Shown piece by piece: positions 34,018-44,497 of a stretch of DNA of 64,000 nucleotides; positions within the stretch are counted from its first letter, which is position 1; each line of letters opens with the position of its first letter. Origin of the DNA: Micropruina glycogenica (GTDB lineage: Bacteria > Actinomycetota > Actinomycetes > Propionibacteriales > Propionibacteriaceae); assembly GCF_039524395.1 (NCBI RefSeq), contig NZ_BAAAGO010000007.1. One strand, given 5' to 3'. A model generated the notes under the pieces. It was not told the origin of the DNA, did no database searches, and worked only from the letters and a program-made list of their open reading frames with translations. A program made the translations under genes and the position numbers.

Positions 34018-35007
34018 ATGACCGAGGTGGCCACGATGGTGCACGTCGCACGGCGTCCGCTGACGCTGCCCGACGGCACGGCGGTGCAACTGCACGGCCC
34101 ACTGCAACCGGACGTTCCGCTGGTGATCCTGCTGCACGGCTTCGCCGGTGATCTGGCGAGCCTGACGCGTCCGGGCCGAGACGCCGGCAGTTGGCGAGAC
34201 GCTTTGCTGGGCGCCGGGTTCAGCACCCTGAGCTATCGGCAGTCGGAGCCGCTGGGCACCCTGGAGCCCAACGTCGACCAGTTGTTGCGCATCGCCGCGG
34301 GCCCCCTCAGCACCGACCGGCGGCTACGTCGCCTGCCCCTGGTGATCGTGGCGCACAGCCGGGGCGGACTACTCGCCCGGGCGTTCATCGACCGCGCCGC
34401 CCACAACGTCGCGCTGGCGGGTGTGCTCGAGCGCATCGAACGGGTCGTCACGCTGCATTCACCGCATCAGGGGTCCGACTTGGCCGGCCTCACCGTACGC
34501 GTGGACGGCGCTGTGCAGCGGGTGAAGGGCCTGGTGGGGTCGCTCGGGCTGCGTCCGGCGGTGCTGGCCGCGCTGTGCCTGCTGTCAGGGTCGCCCGCAG
34601 TGGCCGAGCTCGCGCCGGGCAGTGCGCTGCTGCGCGACCTCGCTCGGCGGACGCCACCCACGGGCATCGCATGGCACACCTTCGGCGGCACCAGCGCCGA
34701 CCTGGGACGCATCAGGCACCTGCTGGCCGCGCCGCACGATTCTGGGGCTCGGCCCGCGCCGGTCAGGCTCATGCGGGCCAGGGGGTTGGCCGAACTGCTC
34801 GGTGTGCTCGACCGGCTCGCCCTGCTGGCTCCGGCGCTGCGCGAGGGTGAGGGAGACCTGGTGGTCGCCGACACCAGCGCGCGACTGCCCTTCGCCGCGA
34901 GTCACCGGGTGAACCCGTTGACCCACATCGAGGCGCTCTGGGACGGCGCACTGCAGACCCAGGTGCTCGGCCTGCTGCATGCCGGCGATGCACTGGTGGC
35001 CGCGTGA
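34018..35007 (+). CDS. Alpha/beta hydrolase (lipase/PGAP1-like)
   Basis: 329 aa from ATG 34018, preceded by GGGGGGAGGTG. HGFAG (oxyanion region, about 40-44) and AHSRGG with nucleophile Ser114 fit an alpha/beta hydrolase of the triacylglycerol lipase type. LHSPHQGSDLAGL follows, as in esterases acting on lipids. No signal peptide is visible. The substrate is unknown. Confidence 0.85.
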   Translation: MTEVATMVHVARRPLTLPDGTAVQLHGPLQPDVPLVILLHGFAGDLASLTRPGRDAGSWRDALLGAGFSTLSYRQSEPLGTLEPNVDQLLRIAAGPLSTDRRLRRLPLVIVAHSRGGLLARAFIDRAAHNVALAGVLERIERVVTLHSPHQGSDLAGLTVRVDGAVQRVKGLVGSLGLRPAVLAALCLLSGSPAVAELAPGSALLRDLARRTPPTGIAWHTFGGTSADLGRIRHLLAAPHDSGARPAPVRLMRARGLAELLGVLDRLALLAPALREGEGDLVVADTSARLPFAASHRVNPLTHIEALWDGALQTQVLGLLHAGDALVAA

Positions 35008-35023
35008 TGCGAATGCAATGCTT

Positions 35024-35083
35024 CACGGACGGTTCCGTCGGTTCAGGGACGATTCCTTCGGTTCAGGGACGGTTCCTTCGGTT
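35024..35083. repeat. Degenerate family A repeats
   Basis: GGACGGTTCCGTCGGTTCAG, GGGACGATTCCTTCGGTTCAG and GGGACGGTTCCTTCGGTTC: three tandem units of about 21 bp with a different spacer from other arrays. Confidence 0.7.
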
Positions 35084-35110
35084 CATTTCTGAGCCGGACG
35101 TGCGGCACAC

Positions 35111-36655
35111 TCACTTCGTTTTGACGACCGGCCCGGCCGCCGAGCCGATCACCGTGCGGGGATCGGCGGCGGCGGCCCAACTGCCGTCCGGACGGCGGGC
35201 GATCACGTGCGCGTGCCCCACCGCCGAGTCGAACGCAGGCAGCCGAACCACGCGATGGCCCCGGTCGGCCAGCCCCGGCAACCATGAGGGTGGCGCCTGC
35301 GCCTCGACGGCGACCTCGGTCTCGCCGCTGGTCCAGGTGTCGAAACCGGTCGGGGCGCGCAACGCCCAGCGCCCGGCGTCCACGGCATCGGCCGGCCATT
35401 GACCGTGGTGAAACAGCCGCGCCGCCAGTTGCAGCAGAATCTGCGGCTGGGCGTCGCCGCCCATCGTGCCGAACACCGCCCGCAGCCCCTGATCGTCGGT
35501 GGCCATGGCCGGCACCAGGGTGTGCGGGGGCCGCTTGCCGGGGGTGAGCTCGGCCGGGTGGCCGGCGATCAGGTTGAAGCCGAGCCCGCGGTTGTGCAGG
35601 TTGATCTGCGTGGACGGCTCGGCCAACTGCGACCCGAACCCGGCGGCGTTCGACTGAATCAGCGACACCGCCATGCCGTCGGCGTCGGTCACGCACAGGT
35701 AGGTGGTGTCGCCCGCCTGGCCGGGTGATTGCTGGCGCGGACGCCCCAGCCACTCACCCCGCGCGGCGGCCCTGGCCAGCAGGTGCTCGCCGTCGGCACC
35801 GTCGTAGAGCACCTCGGGCCGGTCGAAACCCACGGTGGTGGCGCAGGCGATCAGTAGGTCGGCCCAGGCGACGTCCGACGGATCGGGCAGGTCGCACGAT
35901 TGCGCCAACACCGCCGACGCGGGCAGCAGGTAGCCCTGCGACGGCGGGGGAGCCACCCACAACTCCACACCCCAGGCGCGGGCGCGCAAAGGCGTCGTCC
36001 AGCGGGCGCAGTCCGTCGCCAGGTCGGTGGGGGTGATGGTGCTGCCGCGCATGGTCAGCAGCCCGGAGCCGAACTCGCCGCGGTAGAAGCCCTCGCGTCC
36101 ACACGCCGACACGGTTCGCAGGGTGCGCGCCACGCCCGGACGACGCACCACCGATGACTCGTCGACCACCTGGCGACTCAGTTCGCTCAGCTGCCGGCGC
36201 GCCGGTTCACCCAGCCGAGCAACCGACGCCGCCAGCGGTGCGCCCGCCATGAATCCGCGCTCGGCCAGGGCGATCGCCGGCGCGAACAAGTCGTCCATGG
36301 CCCGCGTGCCGTAGCGCCGTTGCAGGGCCAGCAGGCCGTCCACGCAGCCGGGAATCGTGACGCTGCGAGGGTCGCCCACCAGCGGCATGGTCGTGAGACC
36401 CTGAGCACGCATCGCGGCAGGGTCGCTGAACGACCCGGCGCGGCCGGCAGAGATCAGGCAATCGACCGACCCGTGGGCGTACACCAGGGCCATCAGGTCG
36501 CCGCCCAGCCCGCACAGGTGCGGTGCAGTGACGGCCAGCACGGCGTTCGCGGCGATCGCGGCGTCGACCGCGTTGCCGCCCGAGGCGAGCACGGCCAGCC
36601 CCGCCTCACTGGCGCGGGCATCAGCGCTGGCCACGAAACCCCGAGAGCCGCTCAT
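35111..36655 (-). CDS. ggt: Gamma-glutamyltransferase family protein
   Basis: 514 aa from ATG 36655; the frame further upstream is only a translated repeat array. Features: GGNAVDAAIAANAVLAVT, GGDLMALV, and the autoprocessing Thr317 in GDTTYLCVTDADGMAVSLIQS, then GTMGGDAQPQI. The family cleaves gamma-glutamyl bonds after self-cleavage into two chains. No signal peptide is seen, so it may act in the cytosol. Confidence 0.9.
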   Translation of the reverse strand: MSGSRGFVASADARASEAGLAVLASGGNAVDAAIAANAVLAVTAPHLCGLGGDLMALVYAHGSVDCLISAGRAGSFSDPAAMRAQGLTTMPLVGDPRSVTIPGCVDGLLALQRRYGTRAMDDLFAPAIALAERGFMAGAPLAASVARLGEPARRQLSELSRQVVDESSVVRRPGVARTLRTVSACGREGFYRGEFGSGLLTMRGSTITPTDLATDCARWTTPLRARAWGVELWVAPPPSQGYLLPASAVLAQSCDLPDPSDVAWADLLIACATTVGFDRPEVLYDGADGEHLLARAAARGEWLGRPRQQSPGQAGDTTYLCVTDADGMAVSLIQSNAAGFGSQLAEPSTQINLHNRGLGFNLIAGHPAELTPGKRPPHTLVPAMATDDQGLRAVFGTMGGDAQPQILLQLAARLFHHGQWPADAVDAGRWALRAPTGFDTWTSGETEVAVEAQAPPSWLPGLADRGHRVVRLPAFDSAVGHAHVIARRPDGSWAAAADPRTVIGSAAGPVVKTK

Positions 36656-36711
36656 CGCAGCATCGTATTCACCGGGGACGGTGCTGAACGTGTTGGGGAC
36701 TCCGAATGGAT

Positions 36712-36840
36712 GGGGACGGTTCTCCAACGGTTGGAGAACCGTCCCCTTGTTGGTTGGAGAACCGTCCCCTTGTTGGTTGGAGAACCGTCCCCTTGTTGGT
36801 TGGAGAACCGTCCCGTGACTGTTCGAGAACTGTCCCCGAG
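36712..36840. repeat. Family A array upstream of ftsK
   Basis: One forward unit (GGGGACGGTTCTCCAAC) faces inverted units GTTGGAGAACCGTCCCCTTG with TTGGT spacers, giving a strong hairpin at 36712-36752 and then a 23-bp tandem. Confidence 0.9.
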
Positions 36841-36930
36841 GGCGGTGGTCCCGAGTAGGTCGGACTCCCCGTGCCCGACCCAGCGGCGTGGTCACTGTGC
36901 CGCTTCACAGCTTTGGCCTAGGGTGGCGCC

Positions 36931-39372
36931 ATGGCGACCCGCGCGTCTTCCCCGCCGCGGTCTCGTAACAGCGCTCAGCGCAGTTCCGCACCGCGGTCGT
37001 CCGGAAGCAAGAAACCACCGGCCCGCACGACCACGCGGCGCACCCCGGCGAAGAAACAGTCCTCGGGTGTGCTGCCCGCGCTGGGTCGCGGCATCGCCGC
37101 GGTCTGGAACGGACTGGCCCGCGGCGTCGGCGCCCTGGCGCGCGGCATCGGACACAGCGCGCGCGACCTCGACCCGGCCCTGCGCCGTGACGGCGCCGGC
37201 CTGGCCCTGATCGGCCTGGCCGTGCTGATCGCCGGCGAGTTCTGGTTCGGCATTCCCGGGGCGGTCGGGCGCTGGGTGCACGTGGGCATCAGCACGGTGT
37301 TCGGCTCGCTGAGCGTCGCACTGCCCCTGCTCGGTCTGGCGATGGCGTGGCGCACGCTGCGGCACCCCGAGAACAACGGCCCGGCCGGACGCCAGGTGGT
37401 CGGCTGGACCAGCGCCCTGCTCGGCCTGCTGGGGCTGATTCACATCAGCAAGGGCATGCCGCGCTTTCCCAACGCCGAGGCCGTGCGTGAGGCCGGCGGT
37501 GCGCTGGGGTTCATCGCGTCCACGATTCTGGCCGACCTGGTCACGGTGTGGGTGGCGGTGCCGCTGCTGATTCTGCTGCTGCTGTTCGGCGTGTTGGTGA
37601 TCATCGGCATTCCGCTGCACGAACTGGCCAACCGGTTCGCCGAGTTCAAGGCCAAGCTGCCCACCCGGCCCGAGCCCGCGCCCGACCTGAAATACGGCGT
37701 CGACGAGGCCTACGACACCCCCATCGTGGGCGACACCGAACCGCCCGAGATCGACCATTGGGCCGATGACGAGCCCGAACCCGAGCAGGTCGATGTCGCA
37801 CCGGTCACGGCTGGACGGGCGCCGGTCGCGCCCGAGCAGCACGAGCTGGCGGCCCCTGAACACAGCCACGTGACGGCCCGAGCCGAGCAGCTGCAACTGA
37901 CCGGCGACGTGCAGTACGTGCTGCCCGAGCCGATGGTGCTCAAGGCGGGCTCGGTGCCCAAGGCGCGCACCCAGGCGTCCGACGCGGTGGTCGGACGGCT
38001 CACCGAGGTGCTGCGGCAGTTCGAGATCGACGCCACTGTCACCGGCTACATGCGTGGCCCGACGGTCACCCGCTACGAAGTCGAACTCGGCCCCGGAGTG
38101 AAGGTCGAAAAGGTCACCGCGCTGGCCAAGAACATCGCCTACGCGGTGGCGTCGGCCGATGTGCGCATTCTGTCGCCGATTCCGGGCAAATCGGCGATCG
38201 GCATCGAGATTCCCAACGCCGACAAAGAGATCGTGTCGTTGGGTGACGTGCTGCGCAGCCCGGTGGCCCGCAACGACCACCACCCGATGACGGTCGGCCT
38301 GGGCAAAGACGTCGAGGGCGGCTACGTGGTGGCCAACATGGCCAAGATGCCGCACCTGCTGGTGGCCGGCGCCACCGGTTCGGGCAAGTCGAGCTTCGTG
38401 AACTCGCTGATCACATCGATCATGATGCGGGCCACCCCCGACGAGGTGCAGCTGCTGCTGGTCGACCCCAAGCGGGTGGAGCTCACCCACTACGAGGGCA
38501 TTCCGCACCTGGTCACGCCGATCATCACCAGCCCCAAGAAGGCCGCCGAGGCGCTGCAGTGGGTCTGCCGCGAGATGGACACCCGCTACGACGACCTGGC
38601 CGCGTTCGGCTTCAGGCATGTGGACGACTTCAACAAGGCTGTCAACGCCGGTGCGGTGAAGCTGCCGCCGGGCTCTGAGCGGGTGCTGGCGCCCTACCCG
38701 TACCTGATGGTGATCGTCGACGAGTTGGCCGACCTGATGATGGTGGCTCCGCGCGACGTGGAGGACTCGATCGTGCGCATCACCCAGCTGGCGCGGGCCG
38801 CGGGCATCCACCTGGTGCTGGCCACGCAGCGTCCGTCCACCGACGTGGTGACCGGGCTGATCAAGGCCAATGTGCCGTCGCGGCTGGCGTTCGCCACGGC
38901 GTCGATGACCGATTCGCGGGTCATTCTCGACTCGCCCGGCGCCGAGAAGCTGGTCGGCCAGGGCGACGGGCTCTTCCTGCCGATGGGGGCGTCGAAGGCG
39001 ATCCGGGTGCAGGGCGCGTGGGTCACCGAGGCCGAGATTCGCCAGGTGGTGAAGCTGGTCACCGATCAGCTGCCGGCGCAGTACCGCGACGATGTCGCCG
39101 CACCCGCCGAGACCTCCACGAAGGTGGCCGAAGACATCGGCGACGACCTCGAACTTGTGCTCGAGGCGGCCACCCTGGTGGTGAACCTGCAGTTGGGTTC
39201 GACGTCGATGCTGCAGCGCAAGCTGCGGGTAGGTTTCGCGAAGGCCGGACGACTGATGGACATTCTCGAAACCAGGGGAGTGGTCGGGCCGTCCGAGGGT
39301 TCGAAGCCGCGTGAGGTGCTGGTGAAGCCCGACGATCTGGACGAGGTGCTGGTCAACCTGCGTGAAGGCTGA
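36931..39372 (+). CDS. ftsK: DNA translocase FtsK
   Basis: 813 aa. A basic Pro/Ala-rich N-terminus (1-60) precedes about four membrane spans (95-235), an acidic linker, and the motor domain with Walker A VAGATGSGKSSF (about 480) and VDELADLMMVAP. The C-terminal gamma winged helix (LVVNLQLGSTSMLQRKLRVGFAKAGRLMDILE) reads KOPS-type sites. It moves chromosomes through the septum. TAGGGT ends 6 nt before the ATG and no Shine-Dalgarno is seen. Confidence 0.96.
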   Translation: MATRASSPPRSRNSAQRSSAPRSSGSKKPPARTTTRRTPAKKQSSGVLPALGRGIAAVWNGLARGVGALARGIGHSARDLDPALRRDGAGLALIGLAVLIAGEFWFGIPGAVGRWVHVGISTVFGSLSVALPLLGLAMAWRTLRHPENNGPAGRQVVGWTSALLGLLGLIHISKGMPRFPNAEAVREAGGALGFIASTILADLVTVWVAVPLLILLLLFGVLVIIGIPLHELANRFAEFKAKLPTRPEPAPDLKYGVDEAYDTPIVGDTEPPEIDHWADDEPEPEQVDVAPVTAGRAPVAPEQHELAAPEHSHVTARAEQLQLTGDVQYVLPEPMVLKAGSVPKARTQASDAVVGRLTEVLRQFEIDATVTGYMRGPTVTRYEVELGPGVKVEKVTALAKNIAYAVASADVRILSPIPGKSAIGIEIPNADKEIVSLGDVLRSPVARNDHHPMTVGLGKDVEGGYVVANMAKMPHLLVAGATGSGKSSFVNSLITSIMMRATPDEVQLLLVDPKRVELTHYEGIPHLVTPIITSPKKAAEALQWVCREMDTRYDDLAAFGFRHVDDFNKAVNAGAVKLPPGSERVLAPYPYLMVIVDELADLMMVAPRDVEDSIVRITQLARAAGIHLVLATQRPSTDVVTGLIKANVPSRLAFATASMTDSRVILDSPGAEKLVGQGDGLFLPMGASKAIRVQGAWVTEAEIRQVVKLVTDQLPAQYRDDVAAPAETSTKVAEDIGDDLELVLEAATLVVNLQLGSTSMLQRKLRVGFAKAGRLMDILETRGVVGPSEGSKPREVLVKPDDLDEVLVNLREG

Positions 39373-39399
39373 CCATCAGCCGTGGCCCGTCGCATCGCG

Positions 39400-39485
39400 T
39401 GAGCCAGAAGGAGAACCGTCCCCGATCCGGCTCAGGGGACGGTTCTCCTTTTGGCTCAGGGGACGGTTCTACTTCTGGCTCAGAC
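39400..39485. repeat. Family A hairpin after ftsK
   Basis: AGAAGGAGAACCGTCCCC pairs with GGGGACGGTTCTCCTTTT, followed by another GGGGACGGTTCTACTTCT unit. The spacer (GGCTCAG) is shared with the array at 54.9 kb. It may terminate ftsK. Confidence 0.85.
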
Positions 39486-39528
39486 CCTGATCGATCAACC
39501 GCACAGCGGGCTGAGATAGATTGCTCCG

Positions 39529-40920
39529 GTGACTGAGCGCGTCCATCTGGTGTCTCTGGGCTGCGCGCGCAACGACGTCGATTCAGAGGAGTTGTTGGCC
39601 CGCCTCGAGCAGGGCGGGTTCGAACTCACGGACGACCCTGAGACCGCTTCGGCGATCGTGGTGAACACCTGCGGCTTCATCGAATCGGCGAAGAAGGACT
39701 CGGTCGACACCCTGCTCGCAGCCGCCGACTACAAACAGTCGGGCAGCGCGAAGGCCGTGGTGGCGGTGGGCTGCATGGCCGAGCGTTACGGACGGGAACT
39801 CGCCGACGCCCTGCCCGAGGCAGACGCGGTGCTGGGCTTCGACGCCTACCCCGATATCGCCGATCGGCTGCGCTGGATCATGGACGGCGGCCACGTCCAG
39901 GCCCACCAGCCCCGCGACCGGCGGCACCTGTTGCCGCTCGCGCCCGCGGAGCGTCCGGCCGCGGCTGACGACGTAGTGCTGCCGGGACACGCCCCCGCCA
40001 GCGGCCCGCGGGTGTTGCGCCGGCGCACGGGCGACGGCCCGATGGCCGCGCTCAAGGTCGCTTCCGGCTGCGACCGCCGGTGCACGTTCTGCGCCATTCC
40101 GTCGTTTCGCGGCAGCTACCTGTCGCGCCCCGCGGACGACCTGGTGGCCGAAGCCCGCTGGTTGGCCGGCCGAGGCGTCAAGGAGTTGTTCCTGGTCAGC
40201 GAGAACACCTCGTCCTACGGCAAAGACCTGCGGCTCGGGCCACGCGCGCTGGAGACCCTGCTGGCCGACCTGGCCGCGGTCGACGGCATCGAGTGGATTC
40301 GCGTCTCGTACCTGCAGCCGGCCGAGCTGCGCCCCGGCATGATCGAGGGCATGCTCGCGGTCGACAAGGTGGTGCCCTACTTCGACCTGTCGTTTCAGCA
40401 CGCCGCGCCCGGGGTGCTGCGCCGAATGCGCCGCTTCGGCGATCCCGAATCGTTTCTGGCCCTGCTCGACCGGGTGCGCACCCTGGCCCCACAGGCCGGC
40501 GTTCGCAGCAACGTGATCGTCGGCTTCCCCGGTGAGAGCGAGGCAGACTTCGCCACCCTGATGAGTTTCGCCGAACAGGCCCGGCTCGACGCGCTGGGCG
40601 TGTTCGGCTACTCCGACGAAGAGGGCACCGAGGCCGAGCGGCTCGACGGCAAGCTACCCGACGACGTGATCGACGAGCGCCTCGAAACCATGGCCCAACT
40701 CGCCCAGGAACTGTGCGACCAGCGCGCCGCCGAACGGGTGGGCGAGCGCGTCCGGGTGTTGATCGAAGAGTCGGACGGCACGGGCCGGGCCGCGCACCAG
40801 GGCCCCGAGGTCGACGGCTGCACCAGACTCGTGCCGGGCTCGGCTGCGGTCGGTAGCCTGGTTGATGCCGTCGTCGTCGAGGCCGACGGCATCGACCTGA
40901 TCGCGACCGAGGCGCCATGA
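39529..40920 (+). CDS. rimO: Ribosomal protein S12 methylthiotransferase RimO
   Basis: 463 aa, GTG start with TAGATT 6 nt upstream and no Shine-Dalgarno (leaderless-like). N-terminal cluster Cys lie in LGCARN, NTCGF and VGCMAERYG. Radical SAM Cys are in CDRRCTFCAIPSFRG. A TRAM-like C-terminus carries VLIEESDG. It adds a methylthio group to an Asp of protein S12. pgsA overlaps its stop. Confidence 0.96.
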   Translation: MTERVHLVSLGCARNDVDSEELLARLEQGGFELTDDPETASAIVVNTCGFIESAKKDSVDTLLAAADYKQSGSAKAVVAVGCMAERYGRELADALPEADAVLGFDAYPDIADRLRWIMDGGHVQAHQPRDRRHLLPLAPAERPAAADDVVLPGHAPASGPRVLRRRTGDGPMAALKVASGCDRRCTFCAIPSFRGSYLSRPADDLVAEARWLAGRGVKELFLVSENTSSYGKDLRLGPRALETLLADLAAVDGIEWIRVSYLQPAELRPGMIEGMLAVDKVVPYFDLSFQHAAPGVLRRMRRFGDPESFLALLDRVRTLAPQAGVRSNVIVGFPGESEADFATLMSFAEQARLDALGVFGYSDEEGTEAERLDGKLPDDVIDERLETMAQLAQELCDQRAAERVGERVRVLIEESDGTGRAAHQGPEVDGCTRLVPGSAAVGSLVDAVVVEADGIDLIATEAP

Positions 40921-41501
40921 CCGACCAACCCAGCCGGCTGAATCCGGCGAACGGGCTCACCCTGCTGCGCCTGGTGCTGGTGCCCGTGTTCGCCTGGATT
41001 CTGCTGAGCCACCCTCACGACCTGTGGTGGCGGCTCGGCTCTACGGCGTTGTTCGGGCTGGCCATCGCCACCGACGCCCTCGACGGGCGCATCGCCCGTA
41101 AGTACAACCTGATCACCGACTTCGGCAAGCTGTGGGACTCGATCGCCGACAAGGCGCTGACCGGCATGGCCTTCATCGGTTTGAGCATTCTGGGCGAATT
41201 GCCGTGGTGGATCACCGTGCTGGTGTTGGCCCGCGAGTGGGGCATCACCTGCATGCGGGTCGCCATGCTCAAGTACGGGGTGATGGCGGCCAACGCCGGC
41301 GGCAAGCTCAAGACGGTGCTGCAGAGCATCGCGCTGCTGCTGTTTCTGCCCGGCCTGCCACTGATGCCCGTGTGGTTGCAGTGGATCGCCTGGCTCGCCA
41401 TGGCGGCGGCGGTGCTGCTCACCGTGGTGACTGCCGTGCCGTACATTCGCGAGGCCATCGAGATGCGGCGCAAGGGAGTCGCCGAACAGGAGGAGCGATG
41501 A
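40917..41501 (+). CDS. pgsA: CDP-diacylglycerol--glycerol-3-phosphate phosphatidyltransferase
   Basis: 194 aa, ATGA overlap with rimO. The CDP-alcohol phosphotransferase motif is ATDALDGRIARKYNLITDFG, then KLWDSIADK. Five or so membrane spans. It makes phosphatidylglycerol phosphate. The rimO-pgsA-cinA order is standard in actinobacteria. Confidence 0.95.
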   Translation: MTDQPSRLNPANGLTLLRLVLVPVFAWILLSHPHDLWWRLGSTALFGLAIATDALDGRIARKYNLITDFGKLWDSIADKALTGMAFIGLSILGELPWWITVLVLAREWGITCMRVAMLKYGVMAANAGGKLKTVLQSIALLLFLPGLPLMPVWLQWIAWLAMAAAVLLTVVTAVPYIREAIEMRRKGVAEQEER

Positions 41502-42025
41502 GCGAGAAGCCGTTGGCCCAGATCGTGGGCGAGACGCTGGTCACGCGGCAGTTGACCCTGTCGACGTCGGAGTCGATCACCGGCGGCCAGTTGGGGGCCA
41601 CGATCACGTCGGTGCCCGGGGCGTCCCGGTACTACCTGGGCGGCGTCGTGGTGTACGACACCGAACAGAAGGCACGCATCGGCGGCGTGAGCAGATCGGT
41701 GCTGAAGTCGCACGGCGTGATCTCTGAGCAGACCGCGATCGAAATGGTGATGGGGGTGCAAGAGCTCACCGGATCGGACTACGCCCTGGCCACCTCAGGG
41801 GTCGCCGGCCCGGACCCGCAGGAGGGTCACCCGCCGGGCGAGGTGTGGATCGCGGCGGTCGGCCCGCGGGTGGGTACGCACGAGCCGTCGCCGCTGGCGC
41901 TGCGTTACGAGTTCGGGGGTGACCGGCTACAGATTCGTGACCAGACCGTATCGGCCGCCCTGACCATGCTGTTGAGCCTGCTCGACCCCGCCGAGCGGGA
42001 ACAGAACGGCCGCGTCACACGTTGA
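41498..42025 (+). CDS. cinA: CinA-family nicotinamide-nucleotide amidohydrolase
   Basis: 175 aa from ATG 41498 (GAGGAG upstream, ATGA overlap with pgsA). Only the C-terminal PncC domain is present: ESITGGQLGATITSVPGASRYYLGGVVVYD and ATSGVAGPDP. It deamidates NMN to NaMN. The single-domain form is usual in this operon. Confidence 0.93.
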   Translation: MSEKPLAQIVGETLVTRQLTLSTSESITGGQLGATITSVPGASRYYLGGVVVYDTEQKARIGGVSRSVLKSHGVISEQTAIEMVMGVQELTGSDYALATSGVAGPDPQEGHPPGEVWIAAVGPRVGTHEPSPLALRYEFGGDRLQIRDQTVSAALTMLLSLLDPAEREQNGRVTR

Positions 42026-42066
42026 GCAGAAGTCATTTGTCGTAAGGGATGGGTAGAGTCGTGGGC

Positions 42067-42369
42067 ATGATCGTTGCCGAGGCCAGCCGACCGCTGCTGA
42101 TGCGTGAGCTGCTGGGCGAATCGCTGCGCGAACTGCGCAACGAAGACCACCGCACGCTGCGCGAGGTCTCGTCGGCGGCCCGGGTGAGCCTCGGCTACCT
42201 GTCCGAGATCGAGCGCGGGCAGAAAGAGCCGTCCAGCGAGTTGCTCAACGCCATCTGCGGCGCGCTGGGCGTTCCGCTGTCGTTCGTGCTACGCCGGGTC
42301 AGCGACAAGTTCGACGACCGCGACGTGGTGACCCACCTGGGCATGCGCGCCGGGCGCGTGGCCGCCTGA
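42067..42369 (+). CDS. clgR: XRE-family regulator ClgR
   Basis: 100 aa. The HTH LREVSSAARVSLGYLSEIERGQKEPSSELLNAI (about 33-65) and the position between cinA and recA identify ClgR, an activator of clp protease and other stress genes that is itself removed by Clp. The C-terminal residues RVAA fit a small-residue degron. TAGAGT lies 7 nt before the ATG, so a leaderless mRNA is likely. Confidence 0.9.
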   Translation: MIVAEASRPLLMRELLGESLRELRNEDHRTLREVSSAARVSLGYLSEIERGQKEPSSELLNAICGALGVPLSFVLRRVSDKFDDRDVVTHLGMRAGRVAA

Positions 42370-42370
42370 G

Positions 42371-42565
42371 GTGCGCGAAGCCGAACTCTGGAACCGTCTG
42401 TTCCACCATCTCGGACGGGTGCAGGCGCTGGTCTTCGCCGAGGGGCACGTGATCGGTGAACTCGGCAGTCGTACGGTGCGTGAGGCGATCGCTGCGGGCA
42501 TTCCGTTCAAGACCATCTGGTTGGCCGTTTGGCAGACTCTCGAGCTGCCCGCATCGGAGCGTTGA
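42371..42565 (+). CDS. DUF3046 family protein
   Basis: 64 aa, GTG start 1 bp after the clgR stop. REAELWNRLFHHLGRVQALVFAEGHVIGELGSRT is the DUF3046 signature. Small actinobacterial protein of unknown role, nearly always next to recA/recX. Confidence 0.88.
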   Translation: MREAELWNRLFHHLGRVQALVFAEGHVIGELGSRTVREAIAAGIPFKTIWLAVWQTLELPASER

Positions 42566-42731
42566 GCGCGCTCAACCGCGTCCTGGTTGTTTTCTGCGCT
42601 GGTCGAGCCGGTCGAGACGCGTTGCGATGCTCGAGCGTGTCGCCCTGTCGGTGATCGGGTGCATCACGACCCCCGTCAGCCGCCCCACGCACGCCAGTTG
42701 CACACCAGGGTTCGGCGTGTCGGACTTCTTT

Positions 42732-42745
42732 CGAACATCTGTTCG
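42732..42745 (+). promoter_or_regulatory. LexA (SOS) box of recA
   Basis: CGAACATCTGTTCG is a perfect match to the Gram-positive/actinobacterial SOS box (CGAAC-N4-GTTCG), 163 bp before the recA ATG. The leader 42566-42908 also has a family C copy near 42600. Confidence 0.85.
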
Positions 42746-42817
42746 GTAACCTCGTGCATGCACAGTGAACAGCCGCTCCGGCGACTCGTCCACAACCCCG
42801 CAGCGACTTTGACACTT

Positions 42818-42840
42818 TTGTCAGTGGCCGTTCGTAGGGT
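42818..42840 (+). promoter_or_regulatory. PafBC/RecA-NDp-type promoter of recA
   Basis: TTGTCAGTGG, seven bases, then TAGGGT. This is the LexA-independent DNA-damage promoter motif known from mycobacterial recA, here with 7 instead of 8 spacer bases. A TTGACA at 42809 overlaps it. Confidence 0.75.
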
Positions 42841-42908
42841 GAGGGCACAGGGCACAAAGACCAACTGAGTCACAGGCATTCAGGGCCGCATGAGGAAGGA
42901 CCACACAC

Positions 42909-43951
<1,043 letters not shown>

Positions 43952-43955
<4 letters not shown>

Positions 43956-44497
43956 GCCGCTGGCAGCGGGCAGAGCCGTCGGGGCCCGTCGAGGGCCCCG
44001 ACGCAGACCCTGTCGCGGTCGCCCGCGAGATCGCTCTGCGGCTGCTCGACGTGCGTGACCGCACCCGGCACGAGCTCGAGCAGGCGCTGGCCAAGAAGCA
44101 GGTGCCCGACCATGCCGCCGCCGAGGCGCTCGACCGGCTCACCGAGGTGGGCCTGATCGACGATCGACGCTTCGCCGACGCGTGGTTCGAAGCACAGCAG
44201 AGGCGCCAGCGGTCGACCCGTGCGCTGCGTCACGAGCTACGCACCAAGGGCGTGCACGACGAGCTGGTCGATCAGGCTGCGGCAGCGGCCGACGACGGCG
44301 CCGACCTGCAGGCGGCACAGGCGCTGGTGGCCAAGCGGCTGCCGTCGCTTCAGCGGCTTGATCACCAGGCGCGCTATCGCCGCCTGGCCGGCCAGTTGGC
44401 CCGGCGCGGCTTCGGCCCGGGGGTCATCTCGACGGTCTTGCGCGACCTCCCCAGAGCAGGCGACGACTCGCCCGACCCCGACCCGTTCGCCACCTGA
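43952..44497 (+). CDS. recX: Regulatory protein RecX, probable CTG start
   Basis: 181 aa from CTG 43952, which overlaps the recA stop as CTGA. The frame is closed just upstream (TGA at 43940). The only common start, GTG 44051, would cut into the first helix (AREIALRLLDVRDRTRHELEQAL), which RecX proteins keep. RecX motifs: LTEVGLIDDRRFADAWFE and RTKGVHDELVDQA. It binds and restrains RecA filaments. Confidence 0.88.

Noticed and set aside
36656..36895. N-terminal extension of the gamma-glutamyltransferase
   Set aside because: The extension is a translated family A array; conserved sequence starts at ATG 36655.
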